Part shown: positions 27,678 to 36,660 of the stretch, one piece after another | Layout: each line of letters starts with the position of its first letter | Numbering within the stretch: the first letter of the stretch is position 1 | Origin: Nanobdellota archaeon | GTDB taxonomy: Archaea > Nanobdellota > Nanobdellia > Pacearchaeales > GW2011-AR1 | Direction: 5' to 3' | Length of the DNA stretch: 64,000 nt | Assembly (NCBI GenBank): GCA_030648155.1 | Contig: JAUSIK010000008.1 | Coordinates: 62,001 to 126,000 of the forward strand | Translations under genes and position numbers: made by a program | The notes under the pieces: generated by a model | Database searches by the model: none | Seen by the model: only the letters and a program-made list of their open reading frames with translations | Told to the model about the DNA's origin: nothing

Positions 27678-28331
27678 TCACCTAAAATTCCTATCTTCCC
27701 AATCTCTCACGTATTTTTCATCCATTGCAATTCCCCACTTAATGCTTTTTCCCTTTTTTTTCCTAGGTTTGTAAATCATTCCAAAAATAAAGCCAAAGAG
27801 CATACCAGATAAATGGGCTATATTCCCAGTATTGTCCATAGGATTCCCAACTAAAAAGCCATAAGCTCCCAAGATATCTCCTAAAGCCCATAATGTCCCA
27901 GCAATAAAAATAGGCATTGGAATTCCAAATGCCCAAACAAATAAAAGAGGCCTAATTATAATCAATGCTCCAATAACCCCAAATATAGCCCCACTTGCCC
28001 CTAATGAACTTTCATAAAAGTTAACAGATACTAAATTAGATAATACCCCGCTTACTAAAAATACTAAAATAAAACTTTTTCTCCCAATAAGTTTTTCTAA
28101 AATACTTCCAAACAATGCCAAGGCAAATAAATTGTAAAGCAAATGTAATAAATTGCCATGAACGAATATTGCAGTAATAAATCTCCATATCTGAACCCAG
28201 GCAAATTCATTTAAAATTAAATATTCAGTACTTTTAGGAATCAAAAGTTGAACTAAAAAAATTACAAATACAACAACGCATAGTTTTAGTGCATAGAATT
28301 TATACTTCACTTTAATACATGACAGAACCAA
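27678..28331 (-). CDS. Rhomboid-family intramembrane serine protease
   Basis: 217 residues with about six membrane segments. The catalytic pair is visible: GASG (in SLGASGAIFGVIGAL, Ser) and the His of NIAHLSGMLFGF; the conserved N of HLLYNLFAL lies in the helix preceding. Rhomboids cut membrane proteins inside or near the bilayer. It is 9 bases downstream of the DoxX-like gene, probably in one operon. The substrate is unknown; the surface proteins in this window are candidates. Confidence 0.9.
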   Translation of the reverse strand: MVLSCIKVKYKFYALKLCVVVFVIFLVQLLIPKSTEYLILNEFAWVQIWRFITAIFVHGNLLHLLYNLFALALFGSILEKLIGRKSFILVFLVSGVLSNLVSVNFYESSLGASGAIFGVIGALIIIRPLLFVWAFGIPMPIFIAGTLWALGDILGAYGFLVGNPMDNTGNIAHLSGMLFGFIFGMIYKPRKKKGKSIKWGIAMDEKYVRDWEDRNFR

Positions 28332-28340
28332 ATTAAAAAC

Positions 28341-28904
28341 CTACCGTTTTCTTTTTCTCTTCAATACTTCCGATAAGCACCATTTGTCATTTCCATTTAA
28401 AAAAACAACAAACAATGCGGTAGCCAAAGCCACATCTCTCACCATTATTCCGCTATCCACAACACTAAACCCTATAAAATAGAGATGTAAAGATAAAAGT
28501 AGTGCAGACGACCTTACAAAAAAACCAAATAATAGTACTGTAGAAAGTAAAATTTCAAATATTCCATTTAAATAAACTACAGTCAATGGCGAAAACAAAG
28601 CACCTGTATACGCAGGAATATATTTCAAAAAAGAATCTGGATATATCAGCTGATTAATTCCAAACCATATGTACATTAGCCCCATACTTATTCTTAGAAA
28701 AATAGGCCTATGTATTCGGATATATTCTAAATATTTATTGCCAAATTTGTTCTGTAAACTTGCTTCATTTCCGGTAAAATAAACTGCCTCATTTATTTCT
28801 TCCTCATTGTATCCTTTTTTAACCAATTCGTATGTTAAACTGGAAACTCCAAATCCATTTTTCTTCCCATCCTCTAAAAATTGGACTATAACTTTGTTCA
28901 CCAT
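28341..28904 (-). CDS. DoxX-like membrane protein
   Basis: 187 residues. A cytoplasmic N-terminal ~65 residues (with KKGYNEEEINEAV, a small helical domain) precedes four membrane helices, the first with FLRISMGLMYIWFGINQL, typical of the DoxX/DoxD-like family. The role of such proteins is unclear; some are quinone-related. The promoter overlaps that of tRNA-His on the other strand. Confidence 0.75.
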   Translation of the reverse strand: MVNKVIVQFLEDGKKNGFGVSSLTYELVKKGYNEEEINEAVYFTGNEASLQNKFGNKYLEYIRIHRPIFLRISMGLMYIWFGINQLIYPDSFLKYIPAYTGALFSPLTVVYLNGIFEILLSTVLLFGFFVRSSALLLSLHLYFIGFSVVDSGIMVRDVALATALFVVFLNGNDKWCLSEVLKRKRKR

Positions 28905-28927
28905 CTTTATAAAATACGACTCATAAA

Positions 28928-28937
28928 GTTTTTATAC
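28928..28937. promoter_or_regulatory. Shared divergent TATA box
   Basis: GTTTTTATAC reads as TTTTTATA on the plus strand, 28 bases before tRNA-His, and as TATAAAAA on the minus strand, about 29 bases before the DoxX-like gene. One TATA element seems to serve both. Confidence 0.5.
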
Positions 28938-28960
28938 CTTCTCATATAACCTTTTCAGTT

Positions 28961-29032
28961 GGCGGATGTTGTGTAATGGTAGCATAACAGCTTGTGGCGC
29001 TGTTGGAGTGGGTTCGATTCCCACCTTCCGCC
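28961..29032 (+). tRNA. tRNA-His (anticodon GUG)
   Basis: 72 bases including the encoded G-1 and the C73 partner, the hallmark of tRNA-His. Acceptor GCGGATG pairs with CTTCCGC with one T-T mismatch at pair 6-67. The anticodon stem ACAGC/GCTGT holds loop TTGTGGC (anticodon GTG), and the T stem GTGGG/CCCAC has loop TTCGATT. No intron. A duplicate of its 3' end lies 89 bases downstream. Confidence 0.92.
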
Positions 29033-29123
29033 CTAATTTGGAATCGAACAAGTTCGATTCACTTCAATCACCACTGGTGTTGAAGTATCCGAGATTTCAA
29101 TCTCGAGAGCCACCTTCCGCCCT
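29021..29123 (+). repeat. tRNA 3'-end direct repeat flanking three hairpins
   Basis: CCACCTTCCGCCCT occurs at 29021-29034 (end of tRNA-His) and again at 29110-29123. Between them lie three hairpins in a row: GAATCGAA-CAAG-TTCGATTC (29041-29060), CTTCAA/TTGAAG with inner CACC/GGTG (29062-29085) and CGAGAT-TTCA-ATCTCG (29090-29105). This could be the trace of a small integration event at the tRNA, or a structured RNA co-transcribed with it. Confidence 0.6.
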
Positions 29124-29307
29124 TATGCTATTTAATCCACTTGCCATTTTCTTTATTGACCTTCCCTCATTCCATCCCTTATCCTTTTGGAAACCCATTC
29201 CCTAGTTTCTCCTTACTTTTACATTCTATTATATTAAAGTAATTTGTAACGGTAATAATTCTTTATCCATCTGATCATTAGTTGTATATTCTCTACACCG
29301 CCTCTTT

Positions 29308-30021
29308 TTGAAGCATCTTGTCCAGTCTTTTATCGTGTCAATAAAAAAATGTGAGGCTTGGACAAAGTATACTATAGTTCCTGCAGTTGCAATTAGTACA
29401 GTTACACTGCCTCTAATGGCAGCTATAGAAAAACTTGCTGGATTCACTACAGAAGCTTCTATTAATGCTCGAAAAGTAGCATTTTTCCTAGGTTTAGGCG
29501 GTTACTATTCATTACTCGCAAAAGGGAGAGATTATTCGCAAAAAAAATTCAAACCAACAAATATTAAACTGCATGATAGACTTTATTTTGGTATGTGTGG
29601 TTTGCTATCATTGCCCGCAATTTATCTTCCAGCAAAATATATATCTCAACAAATGGGAATTACTCCCCCAGATTTTTGGAGCCACACTACAACTACAGCC
29701 TTTTCTGCGGGAGTAGGTATATTTGCTGGAAATATGATTGGATATTCCATAGATATTTTTAGGGATTTGACAGGTATCAAAAAATCAGAAAGAAAACTCC
29801 CTCCCCCTTATATAAAAAATGCAAAACAACCAATAAAACATATGATAGCAGCATCACTATTTAGTTCCTCCATTATCCTAATGGCCGGTATCTATAGTTT
29901 TAGTGATAAAATTAGAGACTATATGAAAGAAATAAACTCTAGAACATATAACGAAAAAAATTCGTTAGAAGAAAGAATAAATAATCCACAAAGTGAACTT
30001 GAAAATATATTAAAAAAGTAA
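29308..30021 (+). CDS. Putative AlaE-like membrane protein
   Basis: 237 residues from a TTG start; the nearest in-frame ATG is later, inside the first membrane segment. About five membrane segments. FTTEASINARKVAFFLGLGGYY followed by GRDYSQKK recalls the loop of L-alanine exporter AlaE (MSFEQSxxARxxxxP...YRD), but the match is partial. A role in amino-acid export is only a guess. A charged helical tail follows. Confidence 0.6.
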   Translation: MKHLVQSFIVSIKKCEAWTKYTIVPAVAISTVTLPLMAAIEKLAGFTTEASINARKVAFFLGLGGYYSLLAKGRDYSQKKFKPTNIKLHDRLYFGMCGLLSLPAIYLPAKYISQQMGITPPDFWSHTTTTAFSAGVGIFAGNMIGYSIDIFRDLTGIKKSERKLPPPYIKNAKQPIKHMIAASLFSSSIILMAGIYSFSDKIRDYMKEINSRTYNEKNSLEERINNPQSELENILKK

Positions 30022-30062
30022 CCCCTCTATTTATATATAGGAAATTACTTTTTAAGAACACT

Positions 30063-30593
30063 ATGAAAAAGAGAAGCATAATTATTTCCTTAGAGCTAAT
30101 AGCTATTGCGATGTCCTTAATTTTGATAATTTTTATAGACATAAAAATAGTCCTATCATGTTTGTTTATCTTTTTGCTCGCTTTAAATTATTATTTATAT
30201 AAAGAAAAAATAGGCCAGGAGCTAATAGTGGCAGTACTATTTTCTCTTATAATAACTTCATACTATATTTATGAATATACTACTGCAAATATTTTAATAG
30301 GAAGAATCAATATTTTTCCACTTATAGCATGGACAGCAGGGCTTGTGTTTCTAAGAGAAATATATGAAAAATTAAAAACAGGCCACAAATTTCTTATTAT
30401 ATCTCTAGTGTATATCATCACTCTTCTTCTCGTTGAATATTTAGGATTTCATATTTTAAGTATAAAATTGAATTCAGACTTTCCAAGCCTTCTAAGGCTT
30501 GGTATAATCCATGCCCCTTTGGGAATGAAATTATTTTATATCTGTGCTGGCCCGATTTATATAGGGATTACAAATTATTTAAAAGTAAAATAA
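30063..30593 (+). CDS. Hypothetical multi-pass membrane protein
   Basis: 176 residues with five or six hydrophobic segments (for example IIISLELIAIAMSLILIIF and LFYICAGPIYIGITNYL), short loops, no catalytic motif. No family recognised. A TATA box (TTTATATA, 30030-30037) lies upstream. It converges with the MFS gene next door. Confidence 0.65.
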   Translation: MKKRSIIISLELIAIAMSLILIIFIDIKIVLSCLFIFLLALNYYLYKEKIGQELIVAVLFSLIITSYYIYEYTTANILIGRINIFPLIAWTAGLVFLREIYEKLKTGHKFLIISLVYIITLLLVEYLGFHILSIKLNSDFPSLLRLGIIHAPLGMKLFYICAGPIYIGITNYLKVK

Positions 30594-30594
30594 T

Positions 30595-31785
30595 TTAATC
30601 ACTTTCAATCATATCTTTCATTTTAACCGAGAAAAATACCATAACCACCATAAATAAAGCAAACAAAATAAACAAAAACTTAAATGGTAAAAATACTAAA
30701 ACAATTGTTGAAAGAATTCTTGCAATAAGGCCCATAACATCAGCCCTTGTATTATACGGCCCGTAAAACCTAGACGCATTCCCTTTCTTTAGTACATCGA
30801 AGAAATAAGCCTCGCTTGTAGGCTCAATCATAGCCATTCCAAAGCTCGCAAGAACCAATAGTCCTAATATAACATAAATGCTATTTACAAAAAAACAAAT
30901 CGTAGAAATTATTGCCACAAAAATAAACCCAATTATAAACATCTTTCTAAATCCCGTTTTAGATGCAATTTTAGACAACTTGTACTCGGTAAAAATCAAA
31001 GGGACAGAAACTGCAAACAAGAAATAGCCGATCCATAATTTATCAAGTCCTTCTCTAATAATGTATAAAGGCATGAATAAGTAAATCAAAGTAAACCACA
31101 TTATTACTCCCCCGCCTAGAACAAAAGCAAAAACTCTATCTTTGCTTTTGAAAAAATCAATAAAATTCTTTAAGGCATTAGTATCTAATTTTTTCTTTAC
31201 ATGTCCATCTTTTATGTTGACTATTTTAAACACAATAAATCCTAAAAATAAAAACAATGCAGCAAATAAAAATACAAATTGTGTCCCAGTTACACTTGCA
31301 ACGTACCCTCCAATTAATGGGGCTATAACCCATGATAAGTTCATGAATGAATAGAGTAAACCTTCATCTTTAGCAAGGTTTCCCTTTCTAGATCGATCTT
31401 TAACAATTATCCCAAAGCTCGTAATTCTTAAAGTAAATAATATAGTAATAACGAATGCTAATGCCAAAAACAAATAGAATTGTTTAGTAAAAGCGACTAA
31501 AATATACAACGGAATTGTGAGGAGGATAGAATTAGTAAATATTTTTACTTTATTGTATTTCTCAATTATAGGGATAGAGATAAAATATGAGCAAAAGGCT
31601 ATAAATGTAAGAAAAGTAGAAACCATTCCAACAATTACTGTGCTGTGAACAAAGCTGTCAATATAAATTGCCCAAACTGTATTAACTAGTGCAGACGCAA
31701 AAGCAACTACGAATGCAGCAATTCCCAGCTTAGCTATTCCAGTAAACATAAAACCAGGCCCCTTTTTTAATAATACTCCCATCAC
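30595..31785 (-). CDS. MFS transporter
   Basis: 396 residues with about twelve membrane segments. NTVWAIYIDSFVHSTVIVG and the later PTSEAYFFDVLKKG match the other MFS protein at 55386 (TIWAIYLDS, TTEAYFFDVSKDG), so the two are paralogues. The substrate is not evident. It probably runs on the proton gradient like other MFS carriers. Confidence 0.88.
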   Translation of the reverse strand: MMGVLLKKGPGFMFTGIAKLGIAAFVVAFASALVNTVWAIYIDSFVHSTVIVGMVSTFLTFIAFCSYFISIPIIEKYNKVKIFTNSILLTIPLYILVAFTKQFYLFLALAFVITILFTLRITSFGIIVKDRSRKGNLAKDEGLLYSFMNLSWVIAPLIGGYVASVTGTQFVFLFAALFLFLGFIVFKIVNIKDGHVKKKLDTNALKNFIDFFKSKDRVFAFVLGGGVIMWFTLIYLFMPLYIIREGLDKLWIGYFLFAVSVPLIFTEYKLSKIASKTGFRKMFIIGFIFVAIISTICFFVNSIYVILGLLVLASFGMAMIEPTSEAYFFDVLKKGNASRFYGPYNTRADVMGLIARILSTIVLVFLPFKFLFILFALFMVVMVFFSVKMKDMIESD

Positions 31786-31893
31786 TTATTTTAGAATATT
31801 ATAGTTAAAAAGCTTGCCATTTAACTTTTCTCTAATTTTAGCTTCCAAAAGACAAATAATAAACTATAAAAACGATCTAATTCTTAAAAAAAT

Positions 31894-33141
31894 ATGAAAC
31901 TAGATATTTCAACAGTTAAAGGGTTTCAGGATTATCTTCCTCCTGAATCTTTAATTAGGGATAAAATAAAGAAAATTGCAGAAAAGCATTACAAGCTGTA
32001 TGGCTTTCTCCCAGTTGAAACTCCAATAATTGAATTTGATGAATTAATGAAGCCAGATGCCCTGCCAAATGAAGAAGAAGATGAGGCTGTAAGGGACAGA
32101 TTTAAGCTTCAAGATCGTGGAGGCAGAAATTTAGGACTGCGTTACGAATTTACATTCCAGTTGGCAAGAATTTTCAAAGAAAACCAAAATATAAAGCTCC
32201 CATTTAAACGCTTCCAAATTGGAAATAATTTCAGAGATGAACCAATCAGAGCTGGAAGAACAAGGCAATTCACCCAATGTGATGCAGATATTGTGGGTGA
32301 CTCTTCAGTAAATGCCGATGCAGAATGTATTTCTCTTTCATCAGATATTTTAAAAGAACTGCAAATTAAAAATTTTGAAATTCAAGTAAATAATAGAAAA
32401 TTATTAAATGCTATTATAGAAAGTGTGGAAATTCAGGAAATAAAGCAAGTTCTAAAAGAATTGGATAAAATAGAAAAAATTGGTTCGGACATAGTAAAAT
32501 CAAACTTAAAAAAATACGCTTCATCAAATCAAATTGTAACTTTATTTAAATTAGTAGAAAAACCACTAGAATTTTTTAAAGAAAATGCTTTCGATGGTGC
32601 AGAGGAATTAGATTTGTTTATTAAAAAATGCTCCCTGTATGGTATTGAAACTAAGTTTTCTCCGTCATTAGTTAGAGGATTTGGCTACTACACTGGAAAT
32701 ATTTTTGAGTTCATTCTTCCTGATAAAAAAACAACCATTGTTGCAGGAGGAAGGTACGACAAATCAGTTGGTAAGTTCATAAATAGAGAGCTTCCAGCGG
32801 TAGGTATTTCATTTAGTATTGAAGCATTAATGGGACTATGCATGAATGAATTATCTAGCCTGGAAATTGAGCCAATACCAAAAGTTTTAATTATTTCATT
32901 TAATCAAGATGAGGAGTCAATTAAACTCTCTAAAAAATTAAGAAATAATAATATCGCTTGTTCAATCACAGAAGGCCAGCCAAGTAAAGCCCTAGATTTT
33001 GCAAACCATCAGAAAATTCCTTTTGTTTTATTTCTTGGAGAAGAAGAACTAGAAAAACAAAAATTTAAGATAAAAGAAATGTCAACAGGTCTGGAGTCTT
33101 TCTTAGCTGAAAAACAGCTTTTAGCGAAGCTGAAAAAATAA
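31894..33141 (+). CDS. hisS: Histidyl-tRNA synthetase
   Basis: 415 residues. Class II signatures: FRDEPIRAGRTRQFTQCDAD (motif 2 region), LVRGFGYYTGNIFE (the HisRS-specific histidine-A loop) and the C-terminal GGRYD with a motif 3 R (PAVGISFSIEAL), followed by an anticodon-binding domain. It charges tRNA-His with histidine; the tRNA is encoded 2.9 kb upstream. A TATA box (TATAAAAA, 31865-31872) is centred 25.5 bases before the ATG. Confidence 0.95.
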   Translation: MKLDISTVKGFQDYLPPESLIRDKIKKIAEKHYKLYGFLPVETPIIEFDELMKPDALPNEEEDEAVRDRFKLQDRGGRNLGLRYEFTFQLARIFKENQNIKLPFKRFQIGNNFRDEPIRAGRTRQFTQCDADIVGDSSVNADAECISLSSDILKELQIKNFEIQVNNRKLLNAIIESVEIQEIKQVLKELDKIEKIGSDIVKSNLKKYASSNQIVTLFKLVEKPLEFFKENAFDGAEELDLFIKKCSLYGIETKFSPSLVRGFGYYTGNIFEFILPDKKTTIVAGGRYDKSVGKFINRELPAVGISFSIEALMGLCMNELSSLEIEPIPKVLIISFNQDEESIKLSKKLRNNNIACSITEGQPSKALDFANHQKIPFVLFLGEEELEKQKFKIKEMSTGLESFLAEKQLLAKLKK

Positions 33142-33179
33142 AAAGATAGATTTAAATAAAACAATTCATTATGAAAACA

Positions 33180-33914
33180 ATGCAGATCAGAGGAATATTA
33201 GAAAAAATGCTTCTTGCAGTTACTCTACTTGTACCGTCTAATTTGGAAACAACATTAGCTCCAAATAATCAAGTTCAATCAGGAGCAGCTGCCCCATTAA
33301 AACAAAATTTAGACCTTCCCTATGATGCAATTGGAGCAAGCGAGGATGAGGAAGATGCTCCAGAAATTATTTCATTCTATGGTCAAAACTTTGAAGGAGA
33401 TGCGTTCCTGTATGTTATTGATAAATCATCGAGCATGAGAGATTCAGGCGAATTAGAAATTGCAAAAAAAGAGGTAATAAAAAACGTTGCTGAATTCTCC
33501 CCAAGAGTTCAATTCGGCATAGTAGATTTTGATACTAATGTGCAAAGCTATCCTAATTCAAATTCTTTGCTAGATGCGAATCCTGCAAATAAATCAAATG
33601 CAATCAGTTATATAAATTCCATTCAAGGGTCACAAGGCAGTTGTTGCGAAGAGGCGCTCCTTAAAGGAATAAGAATGATAAATAGTTCCAACTCTCCAAG
33701 AAGAGTTGTAAACTATGTAGGGGATGGAGGGGGAACTTGCAAAGGAGCCAATGAAGCGGAATATCTACAAAGATCTGTTAAAACGGTAACTTCGGCAAAC
33801 TTTAAACGGGCACAAATAAACTCGATTCAAGTTCTAGACTCTCAAAATCTTAATGAAGAATTTCTTAAAAACCTAGCTTCTGCAAATAAAGGCACTTACG
33901 TTAAAATAAGATAA
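33180..33914 (+). CDS. Secreted von Willebrand A-domain protein
   Basis: About 244 residues. I start at ATG 33180 because the TATA box (TTTAAATA, 33151-33158) is 25.5 bases before it; the earlier ATG 33171 is too close. A signal-like N-terminus is followed by a vWA domain with a MIDAS motif DKSSSMRDSGE (D-x-S-x-S), an intact metal site for ligand binding, and GDGGGTC. It is probably extracellular and adhesive. Downstream genes run the other way. Confidence 0.8.
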   Translation: MQIRGILEKMLLAVTLLVPSNLETTLAPNNQVQSGAAAPLKQNLDLPYDAIGASEDEEDAPEIISFYGQNFEGDAFLYVIDKSSSMRDSGELEIAKKEVIKNVAEFSPRVQFGIVDFDTNVQSYPNSNSLLDANPANKSNAISYINSIQGSQGSCCEEALLKGIRMINSSNSPRRVVNYVGDGGGTCKGANEAEYLQRSVKTVTSANFKRAQINSIQVLDSQNLNEEFLKNLASANKGTYVKIR

Positions 33915-34199
33915 TTATTCTTCTTTTTTAATTGTTAAAATAATTCCTGCACCTAACCATATACCTAAAGTAGGAAAAATAAGATCCAAATAATCCCTGC
34001 CTGTTCTATTATAATTATTTACTTCTTCTTGTGCATATTTTCTGGCAGTTGGAACATCTAATTTCTCTTGCCTTGATAAATATTCTCTAAAAATAATATT
34101 TTCTTTTTGGAATTCATTATAATACATAGATCCAAACATTATTCCACCAATTCCCAATAGTATTCCCCCATTTAATTTCTTTAATAAATTAGTTTTCAT
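33915..34199 (-). CDS. Small membrane protein
   Basis: 94 residues with two membrane segments (LNGGILLGIGGIMFG and TLGIWLGAGIILTI) and a charged middle loop. No family recognised. The ATG has a TATA further upstream (near 34235) and an AGGT-type Shine-Dalgarno sequence, so this mRNA seems to have a leader. Confidence 0.65.
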   Translation of the reverse strand: MKTNLLKKLNGGILLGIGGIMFGSMYYNEFQKENIIFREYLSRQEKLDVPTARKYAQEEVNNYNRTGRDYLDLIFPTLGIWLGAGIILTIKKEE

Positions 34200-34265
34200 T
34201 GTAAATACCTAATAATTAACCTTCTTAAATTTTTATATAGCCAAAAAAATATAATTTATTCACAA

Positions 34266-35261
34266 TTATTCCTCATCAACTTCTCTTTCCATATTTGGCC
34301 CTTTGTGCTCTAAATCATCTTCCATTTCACTAACCTCTTGAAAATCTTCCTTCTTTTTGAAATTCCCTTTTTTCCCCTTCTTTTTTTTCTCTAATTTTTC
34401 AAGTTCACCCTCTTTAGCCAATTGAATTAAATCTAGTTTCATAGCCTCCTCTGATTCTTTTCTCATTTGTTCTAAACTTTCTGAATGTTTCTCATGATAA
34501 ACCTCTTTTAGCCAAACCCAAATTTCCTCAAACGCATTATCCTGTTCAGCTATTACCTTATGCTGATAATCCAAGTGTAATAAAGGAACAAAATTAGCCA
34601 ATTTATCTTCAATACTTTCTCCAGAAAAACTTGAAAATGCAATCCTCTCATCACCATTTGAAAACAAACTTTTTAATTTATTATATAATGAATTTATTTG
34701 AGCTTTAATGTTTATACTTCTTTTAGGCAATACAACGCCTGTTTCCATTAATCTCTGTTTATCTATAATTACCCTCCTTATTCTCCTGTTCTCTGTCTTA
34801 ATTGCCTTCCCTAATGCTGACATTAATTCCTGCAAGCTTACCTTTCTTACTCTTGGCAAGGGGGTTCTTGGCACGAGATCAGGAACATCTTCATCGAATT
34901 CAATTTGTTGCTGTACATATTTCTTTTCTTCTTCTTTCCCAAATAAGATATCATCCAAACTAGGAATATACTGATTAAGTAATATTTCAGATTTAATCCT
35001 TAATAAGAGAGACGCCGCCAATAAAACTTTGCTCGTAACAAAAAAATTAGCTTCTTCTAAAGATCTAACCCTTTCTAAAAACCGATTTGCCAATAAACAT
35101 AAATCTATATTCCAAGGATCAAGCTGTTCAGTATTAATTAAATCATATATAATAGCCTGCCAGCTTAGTTTTTCACTAAATAATAAACCTTGAATTTGCT
35201 CCTGGCCAACCGTGCTCTTCTTTATAGAGTTAGTAGACACCTCACCTTCCGCTTCTTCCAT
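34266..35261 (-). CDS. scpA: Segregation and condensation protein A (ScpA)
   Basis: About 331 residues from the ATG at 35261, 25 bases downstream of the TATA box (TATTTATA on the + strand, 35281-35288); an earlier in-frame ATG at 35276 would be upstream of the transcript start. The N-terminal WQAIIYDLINTEQLDPWNID and ANFFVTSKVLLAASLLLRIK match the ScpA kleisin N-domain. A long charged low-complexity C-terminus (KKKGKKGNFKKKED) follows. ScpA links SMC heads in chromosome segregation. No scpB or smc is seen here. Confidence 0.88.
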   Translation of the reverse strand: MEEAEGEVSTNSIKKSTVGQEQIQGLLFSEKLSWQAIIYDLINTEQLDPWNIDLCLLANRFLERVRSLEEANFFVTSKVLLAASLLLRIKSEILLNQYIPSLDDILFGKEEEKKYVQQQIEFDEDVPDLVPRTPLPRVRKVSLQELMSALGKAIKTENRRIRRVIIDKQRLMETGVVLPKRSINIKAQINSLYNKLKSLFSNGDERIAFSSFSGESIEDKLANFVPLLHLDYQHKVIAEQDNAFEEIWVWLKEVYHEKHSESLEQMRKESEEAMKLDLIQLAKEGELEKLEKKKKGKKGNFKKKEDFQEVSEMEDDLEHKGPNMEREVDEE

Positions 35262-35397
35262 GGAATTATCTATCATAAAGTATTTATATGCTTTTTCTTT
35301 GATGTATTTGAACAGTTAAAGGTTCATACAAGACAATACTACCTTAAAGATACAAATCATGGCTGTTCCCATTAAGAAGTTACAACAAACCGAAAAG

Positions 35398-35405
35398 TTT
35401 AAATA
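35398..35405 (+). promoter_or_regulatory. TATA box of a split RNA gene
   Basis: TTTAAATA is centred about 26 bases before position 35427, where the outer stem of the candidate RNA gene begins. No protein start lies at that distance, which points to a non-coding transcript. Confidence 0.5.
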
Positions 35406-35427
35406 CTTTCACTACCCTAATATATTA

Positions 35428-35501
35428 TCACCTCTTTTTGCCCAGAAGAGGACGTTCAATCTATCTATTTAATAAGATTGGACCTCCTCTTCAAGGGTTT
35501 A
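35428..35501 (+). ncRNA. 5' part of a structured RNA gene split by the element
   Basis: TCACCTCTTTTTG (35428-35440) can pair along its whole length with CAAGAAGAGGTGA at 55071-55083, on the far side of the element (13 pairs, one G-U). Inside, GAAGAGG (35445-35451) pairs with CCTCTTC (35486-35492), with an inner nine-pair stem and a 12-base loop. The att core covers the end of this part. Without the element the RNA would be about 165 bases. I do not recognise the family. Confidence 0.5.
35486..35501 (+). repeat. Left attachment core (16-bp direct repeat)
   Basis: CCTCTTCAAGGGTTTA is identical to 54977-54992. The flanking bases differ on both sides. It marks the left boundary of the integrated element, 53 bases before the integrase gene. 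Confidence 0.8.
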
Positions 35502-35507
35502 CGCTTT

Positions 35508-35522
35508 TTTGAATAACCCTCA
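35508..35522 (+). repeat. Left arm-type inverted repeat
   Basis: TTTGAATAACCCTCA is the exact reverse complement of 54951-54965. It lies 6 bases inside the left core and in the excised circle would mirror the right copy across the core. It is probably a recombinase binding site. Confidence 0.65.
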
Positions 35523-35553
35523 CATTTTTATACTTCATTGATCCTTGAAATAC

Positions 35554-36660
35554 ATGCTTGCACACTATCCTGATTTCCGAAAAGAGCACATAACATCAGA
35601 GGCCCTATATAGATCCCTCAGTAAGCCTGAACAACAAATCGTAGAAGAGTTCTTACAATTCTGCGCTATAAGTGCAGGTGTAAAGAAGGTGGCTGACACA
35701 AGAGGAATAATTCTCCAAATACGGCATGTCATAGGAAAGCAGCTTGATTCGCTCAGTCTTAATGACGTCAGGACTTTCTTAGCTGTCCTGAATACCTCAG
35801 ACAAACGAGATTGGACAAAGCATGGAATCAAGATTACCTTTAAAAAATTTCTGAAATGGAAATACCCAGATTGGAGTTCCCGATTCAGTGAGCTCCAAGA
35901 TATCAAACTAAAGAAGATCAGCACCCAGGATAGATATACTGAAGACAAGCTCCTCACGGAGCAGGATGTTGAAGCTCTAATCAGATGCGCAGAAACACTC
36001 CGTGATAAAGCGCTGCTCATGCTACTGTTTGAAACAGGAGCTCGCCCTCAAGAACTTCTGAATCTCCGCTGGAAACATATCCAATATGAGGGGAATCACG
36101 GCATAGTCACTATATTCTCAAATAAGACACAAGAGGCAAGATCAGTGCCAATCAAAGAGTGTGTTCTACATTTGAAACGCTGGCATCAAGAATTCTCCTT
36201 TCCCAATGCGAAGCCATCTGATTTTGTCTTTCCTTCAGTCAGGGAACGCACGAAGGCAATGACTCTCACGTTAGTTTGGTACTATTTGAAAAGATACACA
36301 AGAAAGGCTGGCATTCAGAAAAACGTTTACGCATATCTGTTCCGGCATGCGCGGGCTAGGGAACTATATGAAGAACTGCCAGAACAGCTCGCAAAGAAAC
36401 TACTCGGGCATGCAAAGGACAGCCGTATGCCGGCTGTCTACTCTCATCCTCGAGACACGAAAGCAATTCAAGCTATGCTTCAAAAGATTTATCACGTTGA
36501 GGAATTAACCCAAGAGCAGCAGAATCGGCTTGAACGGGAAGTGGCATTTCGACTTTTAAAGACCCTCGCTTCGATACAGGCCATATTGTCCTTCAGCAAT
36601 TTGGACACTCCAAGGTCGTTCTCCCATTCAGGATCAATGAGCTCCCAGAACTTGGACTGA
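35554..36660 (+). CDS. Tyrosine recombinase / integrase
   Basis: About 368 residues. The ATG at 35554 is 25.5 bases after a TATA box (TTTTTATA, 35525-35532); the in-frame TTG at 35545 is a less likely start. An N-terminal SAM-like DNA-binding part precedes the catalytic domain with Arg in ETGARPQELLNLRW, Lys in FSNKTQEARSVP, the FRHARARELYE box (Tyr replaces the first His of HxxR), LLGHA and the nucleophile in VYSHPRD. It probably integrates and excises the element at the repeated 16-bp core. The reading frame past the tyrosine overlaps another frame (36534-36932). Confidence 0.93.
   Translation: MLAHYPDFRKEHITSEALYRSLSKPEQQIVEEFLQFCAISAGVKKVADTRGIILQIRHVIGKQLDSLSLNDVRTFLAVLNTSDKRDWTKHGIKITFKKFLKWKYPDWSSRFSELQDIKLKKISTQDRYTEDKLLTEQDVEALIRCAETLRDKALLMLLFETGARPQELLNLRWKHIQYEGNHGIVTIFSNKTQEARSVPIKECVLHLKRWHQEFSFPNAKPSDFVFPSVRERTKAMTLTLVWYYLKRYTRKAGIQKNVYAYLFRHARARELYEELPEQLAKKLLGHAKDSRMPAVYSHPRDTKAIQAMLQKIYHVEELTQEQQNRLEREVAFRLLKTLASIQAILSFSNLDTPRSFSHSGSMSSQNLD

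Noticed and set aside
29229..29447. A 72-codon minus-strand frame opposite the 29308 gene
   Set aside because: It overlaps a multi-span membrane protein whose other strand reads better, and it has no promoter.
35486..35501. Integration into a tRNA gene
   Set aside because: No tRNA can be folded from the flanks of the 16-bp repeat on either side; the structured RNA described instead is different.
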